In this document: piece after piece, positions 44,967 to 53,525 of the stretch
How the letters are laid out: every line of letters begins with the position of its first letter
How positions within the stretch are numbered: the stretch's first letter is position 1
Origin: Candidatus Gastranaerophilales bacterium
Lineage (GTDB): Bacteria > Cyanobacteriota > Vampirovibrionia > Gastranaerophilales > Gastranaerophilaceae
Length of the DNA: 64,000 bases
Assembly (NCBI GenBank): GCA_944323935.1
Contig: CALUUJ010000006.1
Coordinates: forward strand, 1 to 64,000
Reading direction: 5' to 3'
The notes under the pieces: generated by a model
What the model saw: the letters and a program-made list of their open reading frames with translations, nothing else
Database searches by the model: none
Told to the model about the DNA's origin: nothing
Program-made: the position numbers and the translations under genes

Positions 44967-46994
44967 TTAAAAAACAATTTTGCTGAAATCTGCAAGTTTT
45001 GCAAATTTTTGTTTTACCAAATATAGTAAATTTAATCTGTTTTTCTTTATATTTGTGTCATTGTCCATTACTAAAACTTTGTCAAAAAATTCAGTAATAA
45101 ACGGAATAATTTTTACTAATTTATCTTCTAATTGTTTATAGGTGAGAGTATTTTCTTCTATATTTTTAACTGCGTTATATAAATCTTTTTCTGCTTGTAT
45201 TGTAAATAAATTTTCATTAACAGAAGCGAAATCTTTTTCTGTCTTTAGAAGTCTTATAATTCTGTTGATACTTTCATGAAACTGTGAATAATTATCTTTA
45301 TTAATAATATCCGAAACTATATTAAGTCTTGCAATTAAATCTTTTAAATCAGATAGTACATCTTTTTCTGAAATACACGCTTCAAGAGTATCGTGTTTAT
45401 ATTTATCAGATAGAAGAATAATTAATCTCTGTTCTATAAAGTTTTTTACCGTTTCAAAAAGTTTATTAGTATCTTCAATTTGAACAGGAAGAATTTCAAT
45501 TGTCTGTTTTAATAATTGTGTAAGGTTTATTTTTAGGTCTTTATTAAGAATTGTTTTTAATATTCCAAGTGTAGCACGCCTTACACCAAGAGGATCTTGA
45601 GAACCTGATATTTTCTTACCGTCTGCAAATACTGTTACAACAGTATCTATTTTGTCAGCAATACCAACAACTTGACCTTCAATACTTTCTGCTACTTCTG
45701 AATCAGCATTTAATGGGAAATAATGTTCCATAATGCCGTTAGCTACTTCTTTTGGTTCACCGCTTCTTAGGGCATAATCTGCTCCAATATAGCCTTGAAG
45801 TTCTGTGAATTCAAAAACAAGTTTCGTAACTAAATCTGCTTTGCATAATAGAGCTGTTCTTTCTATTGTTTGTGTTGGTATATTTAATTCTTTTGCTATA
45901 TTTTTAGATAATTGACATATTCTTTGTGTTTTATCATATACAGAACCGAATCCTTTTTGGAATGTAACGCCCTTTAGTGCTTCTAAATACGCTAAAAGCG
46001 GTCTTTGAGTGTCTTCTTGTACGAAGAAAATAGCATCTTCCAGTCTTGCTTTAACTACTCTTTCGTTCCCTGCTTTTATATTTTCAAATGTATTTCCAAC
46101 ATAGTTGCTTATTGTTATAAATTTATTTAATAGCTTCCCTTCTTTATATAATGGAAAATATCTTTGGTGTACTGCCATTACCGTAACCACAACTTTTTCC
46201 GGAATTTGAAGGTATTTTTCTTCAAATGAACAGATTACGGGTATTGGCCATTCTGTTATAAAAGTTACTTCATCAAGCAAATCTTCATCTATTGCAATTT
46301 CTGCTCCAATTTCTTTTGCTTTCTCTTTCGCAAGTTTTACAATTGTTTCCTTTCTTTTTTGAACATCAGCTATAACATTTGCTGATTCCAGTACTGTAAG
46401 ATACTCATCTGGATTTTTTATTTCGATTTCTGTTTTGGAAAATCTATGTCCTCGTGTAATATTAGAGGATTTTATATTTGCTATTTCAATCTCAACTTTT
46501 TCTTCGTTAAACAAAGAAACAATCCATCTTATTGGGCGTTGAAATTTTATGTCTAAATCAGCCCATCTCATAAAGTGTGTGCCTTTTAGTTTTAATATAA
46601 TATTAGGTACTGTGGATTTTAGAAGTTCTTTTGTATCCTTGCCTTTTTGTTCTATTTTTGCCCAAACATAATTATCTTGTTTAAATAATTTATCAAGATT
46701 AATACCGTTTTTATTTGCAAAACCGATTGCGGCTTTTGTTAAATTTCCGTTTTCGTCATATGCAATATTTGAAATGGGTCCTTTTATCGTTTTTTCAATA
46801 TCATCTTGTTTATCAGCAATATTTTCTATAATGACTGCTAAACGTCTTGGGGTTGCATATACTTTTATATCTGAAAATTTTATTTCATTTTCTTCTAATG
46901 TTTTTGAAAATTCATTTTTTAATTGTTCCATTGCTGAAGGAATGAATTTGTATGCAAGTTCTTCTGTTCCTATTTCCAACAAATACTTATTCAT
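44967..46994 (-). CDS. glyS: Glycyl-tRNA synthetase beta subunit
   Basis: 675 residues; with GlyQ forms the bacterial alpha2beta2 glycyl-tRNA synthetase. The start LLEIGTEELAYKFIPSAMEQL, TPRRLAV, KGPISNIAYD, FMRWADLDIKFQRPIRWIVSL, VTVMAVHQRYFPL and the HD-like central part are diagnostic; a C-terminal anticodon-binding domain follows. glyQ is normally just upstream but here the upstream neighbour is tRNA-Asp on the other strand, so glyQ must be elsewhere. It is a single-gene unit. Confidence 0.96.
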   Translation of the reverse strand: MNKYLLEIGTEELAYKFIPSAMEQLKNEFSKTLEENEIKFSDIKVYATPRRLAVIIENIADKQDDIEKTIKGPISNIAYDENGNLTKAAIGFANKNGINLDKLFKQDNYVWAKIEQKGKDTKELLKSTVPNIILKLKGTHFMRWADLDIKFQRPIRWIVSLFNEEKVEIEIANIKSSNITRGHRFSKTEIEIKNPDEYLTVLESANVIADVQKRKETIVKLAKEKAKEIGAEIAIDEDLLDEVTFITEWPIPVICSFEEKYLQIPEKVVVTVMAVHQRYFPLYKEGKLLNKFITISNYVGNTFENIKAGNERVVKARLEDAIFFVQEDTQRPLLAYLEALKGVTFQKGFGSVYDKTQRICQLSKNIAKELNIPTQTIERTALLCKADLVTKLVFEFTELQGYIGADYALRSGEPKEVANGIMEHYFPLNADSEVAESIEGQVVGIADKIDTVVTVFADGKKISGSQDPLGVRRATLGILKTILNKDLKINLTQLLKQTIEILPVQIEDTNKLFETVKNFIEQRLIILLSDKYKHDTLEACISEKDVLSDLKDLIARLNIVSDIINKDNYSQFHESINRIIRLLKTEKDFASVNENLFTIQAEKDLYNAVKNIEENTLTYKQLEDKLVKIIPFITEFFDKVLVMDNDTNIKKNRLNLLYLVKQKFAKLADFSKIVF

Positions 46995-47116
46995 AATTAT
47001 CCTCTTAATCCTTTATTGTTATCTAAATTATATTGCAAAAAGAATATTAGTAAAATGTTCTGACTGTATGAAAATTGAGAATTAATAAAAAACATTAGAA
47101 ATTAAGAATAACACTG

Positions 47117-47145
47117 TTGCAATTTTTTTTTGTTCCGCATATAAT
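47117..47145 (+). promoter_or_regulatory. Promoter of tRNA-Asp
   Basis: TTGCAA (47117-47122), 17 bases, TATAAT (47140-47145); tRNA begins 12 bases later. Confidence 0.65.
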
Positions 47146-47157
47146 AGTTTTGCAGTT

Positions 47158-47235
47158 GGGATCGTAGCTCAGTTTGGTTAGAGTGTCTGCCTGTCACGCA
47201 GAAGGTCGCGAGTTCGAGCCTCGTCGGTCCCGCCA
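47158..47235 (+). tRNA. tRNA-Asp (anticodon GUC)
   Basis: 78 bases: acceptor GGGATCG pairs with CGGTCCC (one G-U), anticodon loop CTGTCAC (anticodon GTC), T-loop TTCGAGC, discriminator G and encoded CCA. Confidence 0.97.
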
Positions 47236-47239
47236 TTTT

Positions 47240-47270
47240 AAAGACACCTTCGGGTGTCTTTTTATTTTGT
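47240..47270 (+). terminator. Terminator after tRNA-Asp
   Basis: AAAGACACC pairs with GGTGTCTTT around a UUCG tetraloop and is followed by a T-run. Confidence 0.85.
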
Positions 47271-47595
47271 TTTATATTTTGTAAGTTTCGAGATTAGAAC
47301 TCCACTGCGCAAAGACTTATTTGGACGATGTATTAAGCTTTTTTAGCATATTTTTATTTATTTTACGATTCATAAATTATTTTTATGTATTTCTTCAAAA
47401 ATAATATAATTTGAATGAAATATAATAATTAAAATGCGAAATATGTTAATTTAAAAATGAAAAAAACGTTTTTCGAAACATATACATAACCTTATGAAAA
47501 CAAAAATTACAAAAGCACGTATTAGAATTAGATTAAATATTTAATGGATAATATGTATACTTTATAAGAAGAAAAAATAATATAGGATTATAAAA
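47271..47595. other. Intergenic region after tRNA-Asp
   Basis: 325 AT-rich bases. The first 60 contain GAGATTAGAACTCCAC and GGACGATGTATT, which also occur after tRNA-Leu at 40.3 kb with a longer gap between the two words. No gene or strong promoter is seen in the remainder. Confidence 0.3.
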
Positions 47596-47805
47596 ATGGC
47601 GAATTTAGAGGATCTTCCAGAACAACTAAAGCCTTATTACAAGGACTTACAAAGAGCAAAATCAAAAACAGAAATTTTGTATGCTTTATCAAAATTATTG
47701 CAAGAACAAGAGAAACTTCCTGCAGATGAAAAATCTAAACTTGAGAAAATTATGTCAAATACTCCGATGGGCAGACACAAAAAAGTTAATTCATATAACT
47801 TTTAA
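47596..47805 (+). CDS. Small hypothetical protein
   Basis: 69 residues, charged and helical (EDLPEQLKPYYKDLQRAKSKTEILYALSKLL), with an AGGA ribosome site eight bases before the ATG. No recognised domain. It forms a pair with the small gene at 47920 on the same strand, and both lie between tRNA-Asp and the Lar operon end. Confidence 0.55.
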   Translation: MANLEDLPEQLKPYYKDLQRAKSKTEILYALSKLLQEQEKLPADEKSKLEKIMSNTPMGRHKKVNSYNF

Positions 47806-47919
47806 GTATTATTTAGATTTAATTATGAATAAATATAAATGCTTATATGTTGAAGAATTTTTGAGAATGGGAATAATATATAAAAAAGAGGATTGGCAGT
47901 AAGACAAAAAGAGGTATTT

Positions 47920-48126
47920 ATGTTAGCATTAACTGAAGATCAAATTAAACAAGAAATAGAGGCTATTCTTAGAGATAATCAACAAAATTATCCCAAACTC
48001 AGACAATGGTATGTATTTAACCCGAATTGGTTAATTGAAACAATAAAAATTAAAGCTGAAAATACTAATATGCCATTTTCTCAAATAATGTCTGAGTTAG
48101 AAGAAGATGATAATAATTTATCATAA
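47920..48126 (+). CDS. Small hypothetical protein
   Basis: 68 residues beginning MLALTEDQIKQEIEAIL. The ATG at 47920 has GAGG six bases upstream; the longer reading from 47893 does not. Helical, acidic C-terminus (SELEEDDNNLS). The central RQWYVFNPNWLIETIKIKA is aromatic-rich. No family recognised. Confidence 0.55.
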   Translation: MLALTEDQIKQEIEAILRDNQQNYPKLRQWYVFNPNWLIETIKIKAENTNMPFSQIMSELEEDDNNLS

Positions 48127-48176
48127 ATATTCATAGAATATAAATAAGCTGTGATATATAATTTATTGATTCGGCT

Positions 48177-48950
48177 TTATATATCCATACTTCCGCTGCG
48201 TAGACATTCCAAATCTAAGGTTATATATTTTATATCCAGAGTTTTTAATTTATTCAAAATATCTTTTCTATATCTTATGAATTTTTCAATTTCTTCTTGA
48301 TTAATTTCAATTCTGGCTATATTATCGTGGATTCTAAATCTGCAGTTTGAAGAACCAAAATTTTTTATTATTTCTTCACCTTTTTTTGCTGTTTCTATCA
48401 TCTCTTCTCTCAATGGAGTGTTATATGGAAAACGTGTTGCTATACAAGGTGAAGATGGTTTTTCATAGTTCTTTATACTTTCTTCTTTTGCAAAATCTAT
48501 GATTTCTTTTTTTGTAATTCCAAAATCAGCAAGTGGGGAATAAATTCCTAATTCTTTCAATGCTTTAAGTCCGGGTCTATATGTTTTTATATCATCGGCA
48601 TTTGTTCCGTCGAGTATTATTCTTTTCCCTGCATATTCTTTAAGTTTTGAAAAAATAAGTTTTTTGCAATGATAGCATCTATCTTTAGAATTATTTTGTG
48701 TTAAATCATTTTCGAGGGGACTGTATTTTATTATTTTTTGTTTTATTCCATAAAAATTGCAAAACTCTTTTGCTTCATTAATCTCTTGTTCTGTTTGAAA
48801 AATTGATTTAAATGTCACTGCTATAACATTTAAATTTTTACATAAATATAAAAGTGCACAGCTGTCTATTCCGCCTGAAAAAGCAAGACATAGGCCTTGC
48901 TTATCCAGTTCTCTTAAATATTGTTTTAATTTATCAAATTTTTCTTTCAT
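48177..48950 (-). CDS. larE: LarE: ATP-dependent sacrificial sulfur transferase of nickel-pincer cofactor synthesis
   Basis: 257 residues. LarE adenylates P2CMN and donates sulfur to make the pincer thiocarboxylates. The PP-loop is AFSGGIDS (23-30); Cys169 in KPSSPCIATRFPY matches the sulfur-donor cysteine of the Lactiplantibacillus enzyme; RCYHCKK (91-97) is also characteristic. The later region CRFRIHDNIARIEI is the family's C-terminal domain. It directly follows the NikMN-type gene with no gap and is the last gene of the eight-gene run. LarE is also found without lar context, but here the neighbours settle the role. Confidence 0.9.
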   Translation of the reverse strand: MKEKFDKLKQYLRELDKQGLCLAFSGGIDSCALLYLCKNLNVIAVTFKSIFQTEQEINEAKEFCNFYGIKQKIIKYSPLENDLTQNNSKDRCYHCKKLIFSKLKEYAGKRIILDGTNADDIKTYRPGLKALKELGIYSPLADFGITKKEIIDFAKEESIKNYEKPSSPCIATRFPYNTPLREEMIETAKKGEEIIKNFGSSNCRFRIHDNIARIEINQEEIEKFIRYRKDILNKLKTLDIKYITLDLECLRSGSMDI

Positions 48951-49853
48951 TTAATTTTCAGCTTTTTGTTTATACATAAAGAAACATAGTAAATACATTA
49001 TAAAACCAAGTATTAAGATGCCTGATAAATTTGAATATATAGGTTCAATATTGGTCAAAATTGCTGTTTTATTTTGTAATGTTTCAGATATTATGAATAT
49101 TTGACTTTGGATTTGAGGAATAATTGAATTTTCTATTTTTAATAATGACCATTCAAGTCCATCAGGTTTTATAGAAGCAAATTTAAATATAAAAGAAGCA
49201 AATAATAAAGATAACAAACTAAAGGAAATAGATGCTTTTTTGTAATTGGTTTTCTTTACTGCAAGAATTACTATTCCTGTTATAATACCTTCTATTATAC
49301 CAATAGGAAGATGGATTATTTGCATTAAACCTGTGAAGTTTGCTATTGAATTTAATGCTATTGTTCCTGATAATAATCCTTCTATTACGACAGCCAATGC
49401 TCCTAATTGTAATGCCAAAATCGAAGATAGTATTGCTCCTATAAATTCTTTATTGTTTTTTGAAAATGGTTTATAAATTAAAGGATATGCTGCGAAACTA
49501 GCAAAAGCACCCATATTTATTATGTTACAGCCAAGTGCTAAAAGGCTTCCGTCTGCAAAGAATATTCCTTGAACAAGTAGAATACTACACATTGCAAGAA
49601 ATCCCGCATAAGGACCAATTAATACGGCAAGTAACATTGCTCCTATTATGTGCCCGCTTGAACCTGTGTGCGGTATTGAAAAATTTATCATTTGCAGAGT
49701 AAATACTAAAATAGTTAAAGTTATTGTATATAGGATTTTCTCTTTGTTAAAATCAGTTTTAGCTTTTTTAAAAGCATAATAAGCTGTTATTCCTGCTAAC
49801 ATTAGCATAGGAATTCCTGTAGTCGGGCATATTATTCCGTTTCCTAAATGCAT
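48951..49853 (-). CDS. NikMN/LarMN-type nickel ECF transporter substrate-binding component
   Basis: 300 residues. It begins MHLGNGIICPTTG, matching the CbiM/NikM family in which the first residues after Met, including His2, bind the metal. About 7 membrane helices follow (HIIGAMLLAVLIGPYAG and VQGIFFADGSLLALGCNIINMG are family blocks). The C-terminal ~100 residues carry a helix, an extracytoplasmic loop and a last helix, like the fused NikN part. Between larC and larE it probably imports nickel for the pincer cofactor; cobalt is less likely. The ECF ATPase and T component are not in the window. Confidence 0.85.
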   Translation of the reverse strand: MHLGNGIICPTTGIPMLMLAGITAYYAFKKAKTDFNKEKILYTITLTILVFTLQMINFSIPHTGSSGHIIGAMLLAVLIGPYAGFLAMCSILLVQGIFFADGSLLALGCNIINMGAFASFAAYPLIYKPFSKNNKEFIGAILSSILALQLGALAVVIEGLLSGTIALNSIANFTGLMQIIHLPIGIIEGIITGIVILAVKKTNYKKASISFSLLSLLFASFIFKFASIKPDGLEWSLLKIENSIIPQIQSQIFIISETLQNKTAILTNIEPIYSNLSGILILGFIMYLLCFFMYKQKAEN

Positions 49854-49863
49854 AATATCTCCT

Positions 49864-50607
49864 TTAGTTTATTTCCATAACTCTTAAAATGGGATTTTTG
49901 TAGGGCCTTTTACCTCTTCCATATCCTACTTTTTCTATAATGATTTTCGCAGGGAGTTGTTCACCTGTATATAATGCTGCAACAATTGCTGCACCTGTTG
50001 GAGTTATCATTTCTCCTTCATTATTTGTTATTTTAATTGGAATTTTATACTTTGAAACTATTTCACAAACTGCCGGAACCGGTACTGATAGTGCGCCGTG
50101 CTGGCATGTAATGGTTCCTTGTCCTTCTGTTAGTGTTGAAAAATATGTTTTATTCGGGTTCAGATAATCATATAAAACTGCAAAACTTACAATATCCACA
50201 ATTGAATCAATTGCACCAACTTCATGAAAATGAACTTCTGAAAGATCTTTATTATGAACTTTACTTTCTGCTTCTGCAACTATTTTAAATATTTTTTTTG
50301 CTAAATTTTTTGCATTTTGATTAATATTTGCTTTGTCAATAATTTTATTTACATCATCCAGATTTCTGTGCTCGTGGTGATGTTTATGGTTGTGCTCGTG
50401 GTGAGTGTGTAAAGGTAAAATAACATCAAAATCTGTAGTAGAAATTGCATTTACCATTTTCTTTGTAATTTTGTATTGGAATTCATTATCAAGTTTCATT
50501 GATGAAAGAGCATTATCTAAAATATTTTCGTTATCTATCAAGTCTAATAATGCACCAACAGACATATCACCCGAAATACCCGAATTACATTCAAAATATA
50601 AATTCAT
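49864..50607 (-). CDS. larC: LarC, N-terminal (LarC1) domain only
   Basis: 247 residues. LarC inserts nickel into the pincer nucleotide. The N-terminal NLYFECNSGISGDMSVGALLDL, a metal-binding His-rich stretch (HTHHEHNHKHHHEHR, about 67-81), VHFHEVGAIDSIVDI, and ITPTGAAIVAAL are LarC signatures. The protein stops after NPILRVMEIN, about where full-length LarC (near 400 residues) enters its CTP-binding C-terminal domain. Only ten bases separate it from the next gene, so no frameshifted LarC2 is hidden here. It overlaps larB by four bases (ATGA), giving the one TGA stop I found. Confidence 0.88.
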   Translation of the reverse strand: MNLYFECNSGISGDMSVGALLDLIDNENILDNALSSMKLDNEFQYKITKKMVNAISTTDFDVILPLHTHHEHNHKHHHEHRNLDDVNKIIDKANINQNAKNLAKKIFKIVAEAESKVHNKDLSEVHFHEVGAIDSIVDIVSFAVLYDYLNPNKTYFSTLTEGQGTITCQHGALSVPVPAVCEIVSKYKIPIKITNNEGEMITPTGAAIVAALYTGEQLPAKIIIEKVGYGRGKRPYKNPILRVMEIN

Positions 50608-51284
50608 TTATTTTTCCTTTCAATTAATCTGTTTATTTGACAGGCGCAATATCCCGCATTATAGCCATTATCAATATTTACAACACTCATTCCTTCTGCA
50701 CAAGAGTTTAACATTGTAAGAAGTGCTGAAAGTCCTTTAAAACTGCTTCCATAACCTACAGAAGTCGGTAGTGCTATAACAGGTATATCTACAAGTCCTG
50801 CAATTATTCCTCCTAATGCACCTTCCATTCCTGCTGCTACTATTATTGCATTTGCTTTTTTTATTTCATCAATTTTATCAAAAAGTCTGTGTATGCCTGC
50901 AATACCTATATCATAATATTTTTTTACATTACTTCCGTAAAATTCGGCCGTTTCGGCCGCTTCTTCTGCCACGGGTATATCACCAGTTCCTCCTGTACAA
51001 ATGGCAATTTCTCCAATTCTTTCGATTTCTTTTTGTATTAGTGTTACAACTCTTCCTTGTTCATTGTATTTGATAATTTCTCCAAATTTATTTTTTAGTA
51101 TTTCATATTGATTCTTGGAGCAACGTGTTCCTATTACATTGGAACCAATATCTTTGAATGATTGGAATATTTTTATTAGTTGCTCATCATTTTTACATTC
51201 ACAAAAAACAGCTTCTGAGTAACCTCGTCTTTTTACTCTATCTGTATCAAGTTTTGCAAAATCAAGTTCTATATATTTATCCAT
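50604..51284 (-). CDS. larB: LarB: NaAD carboxylase/hydrolase of nickel-pincer cofactor synthesis
   Basis: 226 residues. LarB carboxylates the pyridinium ring of nicotinic acid adenine dinucleotide and releases AMP, the first step of the pathway. The PurE-like C-terminal domain shows CTGGTGDIPVAEEAAETAE, VAAGMEGALGGIIAGLVDIPVIALPTSVGYG and GLSALLTMLNSC. The N-terminal LDTDRVKRRGYSEAVFCE is also family-typical. It overlaps tatC by eight bases and larC by four, so it is tied to both. Confidence 0.93.
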   Translation of the reverse strand: MDKYIELDFAKLDTDRVKRRGYSEAVFCECKNDEQLIKIFQSFKDIGSNVIGTRCSKNQYEILKNKFGEIIKYNEQGRVVTLIQKEIERIGEIAICTGGTGDIPVAEEAAETAEFYGSNVKKYYDIGIAGIHRLFDKIDEIKKANAIIVAAGMEGALGGIIAGLVDIPVIALPTSVGYGSSFKGLSALLTMLNSCAEGMSVVNIDNGYNAGYCACQINRLIERKNK

Positions 51285-52011
51285 TATTCTTGTCTTTCTT
51301 AATTCTTAATTTTGAAAAAAATAATCCTGCTTCAAATAACATATATGTAGGCGTAAACAGTAATATTTGGCTTATAATATCAGGCGGAGTTAGTATTCCG
51401 GCTATAACTAGTATTATTACAACAACATAAGGTCTCATATTTTCAAATGTTTTGTATTCTACAAATCCTGATTTTATTAGAGAATATGTTATTATTGGCA
51501 TTTGAAACATTAACCCGAATGATAATGTAAGCCAAAACGACAGATTAATTATATTTGAAATTCCTAATACCGCATTTATATTCTGAGAAGTAAAACTCAT
51601 TCCAAAATCTATAATAAGCGGTAAAATAATAAACAAACAAAATATTACACCGAAAATAAATAGTGTTGTTGAGGTGAAAACAATTGATTTTATAAATATT
51701 CTTTCGTGTTGATAAAGTGCAGGTGCAAAAAATTTCCATATTTGTCTTGCTATATATGGAAAACAAAGCATTATATCAAGAATAAATGCCAGTTTTATTT
51801 GTATTATGAATACTTCTACAGGCGAAAAATAATTAAGAGATATATTATTATCCTTAATTAGTAATTTTATCAGTAAATCTAAACATTTAGGCGCAATAAA
51901 AAGTACCGGAATTATAAATATTCCCAAACAAATAAAACTTTTTAATAACATTTCTCTGAATGCTTCAATATGAGAAATTATATTTTCGTCTTTATCTTCC
52001 ATATCGCTCAT
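51277..52011 (-). CDS. tatC: Twin-arginine translocase subunit TatC
   Basis: 244 residues, six membrane helices. The core of the Tat pathway that recognises the twin-arginine signal. SPVEVFIIQIK matches the conserved Glu of the first periplasmic region, ARQIWKFFAPALYQHER the cytoplasmic loop, and LTPPDIISQILLFTPTYMLFEAGL the last helices. It lies one base from tatA and overlaps larB, in the same run as a Tat substrate gene. Confidence 0.95.
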   Translation of the reverse strand: MSDMEDKDENIISHIEAFREMLLKSFICLGIFIIPVLFIAPKCLDLLIKLLIKDNNISLNYFSPVEVFIIQIKLAFILDIMLCFPYIARQIWKFFAPALYQHERIFIKSIVFTSTTLFIFGVIFCLFIILPLIIDFGMSFTSQNINAVLGISNIINLSFWLTLSFGLMFQMPIITYSLIKSGFVEYKTFENMRPYVVVIILVIAGILTPPDIISQILLFTPTYMLFEAGLFFSKLRIKKDKNNG

Positions 52012-52012
52012 T

Positions 52013-52228
52013 TTATACGTCTTGCGGTTTATATTCCTCGGGTTTTTCTTGAGTATCTTCTATTGCATTTTTAAGTTCTTCTGTTTCTTTTTTTATAACG
52101 TCTTTTGCTTTTTTATATTCATATGACGCCCTGCCAAGTGCTCTAGCTATTTCCGGAATCCTCTTTCCTCCGAAAAGTAAAATTATAACAACTAAAATTA
52201 ATATTATTTCTGTTATTCCCAGTGACAT
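52013..52228 (-). CDS. tatA: Twin-arginine translocase subunit TatA/TatB
   Basis: 71 residues: one N-terminal helix (ITEIILILVVIILLFGGKRIPE), the conserved FGG hinge, an amphipathic helix (IARALGRASYEYKKAKD) and a charged tail. It has TatA length; with only one such gene here it may do both TatA and TatB work, as in minimal Tat systems, unless others exist elsewhere. Confidence 0.93.
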   Translation of the reverse strand: MSLGITEIILILVVIILLFGGKRIPEIARALGRASYEYKKAKDVIKKETEELKNAIEDTQEKPEEYKPQDV

Positions 52229-52247
52229 TTTATTATTCTCCTTTCTA

Positions 52248-53525
52248 CTATATTATATTTTGTTTTTTTACGGCATAAATTTCTATTGCATCAGTGTTAC
52301 ATGCTTTTTTACAAGCTCCGCAGCCTATACATTTTTCTGCATTAATGTTTGTTCCTTCTTTGGTTATAATTATTGCCCCATATGGGCATGATGTTTGACA
52401 TAGTCCGCATTCAATACAATTTTCTTTTTTTATCATTGCCATAGCTATTCTTGTTTTCTGTTTTTCTTCTATACTAAGTCTTTTTATAGCACCGGTCGGG
52501 CAAACTTGTGAGCATTTATTACAATCTTTATCGCAGCTTCCATTTTTATAATCAATATGAATTGTAGGAAATTCATTATTTGCTTTTACAATAATCTTAG
52601 TTGGACAATTTTCAACACATAGATTGCAATTGTAACAGGTATTTATTAATCTTTCTTCGCTTTCTGCACCGGGTGGTAAAATTATGTCTCTATATTTTTC
52701 TCCAATTTTATTTTTGATTATTATTCCTGTTTTAATCATTGAGCCAAAAACGGCTAAAACTGCTGTACTTATAATTATCTTCCGTCTTTGTATACTGAAT
52801 TTTATTTGTTCTTTTGGCTCTTTTCCATATTTAATACCGCCTTTGGGACATATTTCAATACATTTTAAACATTTTATACAGGTTTCATTATTAACTGTTT
52901 TATTTTTTGAATCGATACAGCCAGCTGGGCATTTGCTCTCGCAGTTGCTACAGGAAACACAATTATGTTTCTCTATATAGATTTTATTTCTTGAAAAATT
53001 TGATATAAGTCCGAGTATAGTTCCTGCCGGACAAATATTTGTACAAAAAAAACTGTTTTTGAAAAATGTAAGAAAGATTATTGCTAATAATGCAATGAGG
53101 CCTACCATTGAAAAAGTAAAAGCTGAACTAAAATAAGTATATGGTTCTATGTATCTTATAAATAATGCACTTCCCCCCAATAAAATGCCTAATGAAATCG
53201 CTAATATAAAATATTTTATTGGATAATTTTTTGTATATTTATTTTTTCTTTTTCCTCTAAAAAAGAACATACCTGCCAGTTCTTGAATAATTCCCAATGG
53301 GCAGAGTAGAGAGCAGTATATACGTCCGAATAAAACAGTTAATATTATAATTCCTGTAAATAATGATAATGCAAGAATTGAAAAATCAATAATGCATCTT
53401 TGCAATAATGGTAAAATCTGAATATCAAAAATTGTTACTGAATAAAAAACTCCATATATACCTAAAATAGTCAGGAATAAAACAACAATTGCTATTATTA
53501 ATCTTGTTTTATATACTTTTTTCAT
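52248..53525 (-). CDS. Membrane polyferredoxin, NapH-like
   Basis: 425 residues. About four to five N-terminal helices with two CxxxCP motifs on the helix ends (YCSLLCPLG, CTNICPAG), as in NapH/CcoG-type electron carriers; then [4Fe-4S] motifs CVSCSNCESKCP and CIKCLKCIEICP. A further helix (about 250-270) leads to a second ferredoxin block with CYNCNLCVENCP, CDKDCNKCSQVCP, CIECGLCQTSCP and CIGCGACKKAC. In all about six clusters are expected. It overlaps the aldo/keto reductase gene by one base, so it is the likely membrane electron route for that exported enzyme. Confidence 0.85.
   Translation of the reverse strand: MKKVYKTRLIIAIVVLFLTILGIYGVFYSVTIFDIQILPLLQRCIIDFSILALSLFTGIIILTVLFGRIYCSLLCPLGIIQELAGMFFFRGKRKNKYTKNYPIKYFILAISLGILLGGSALFIRYIEPYTYFSSAFTFSMVGLIALLAIIFLTFFKNSFFCTNICPAGTILGLISNFSRNKIYIEKHNCVSCSNCESKCPAGCIDSKNKTVNNETCIKCLKCIEICPKGGIKYGKEPKEQIKFSIQRRKIIISTAVLAVFGSMIKTGIIIKNKIGEKYRDIILPPGAESEERLINTCYNCNLCVENCPTKIIVKANNEFPTIHIDYKNGSCDKDCNKCSQVCPTGAIKRLSIEEKQKTRIAMAMIKKENCIECGLCQTSCPYGAIIITKEGTNINAEKCIGCGACKKACNTDAIEIYAVKKQNII

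Noticed and set aside
47681..47902. 73-codon ORF between two small genes
   Set aside because: Overlaps the better-supported 69-residue gene in another frame and has no ribosome site.
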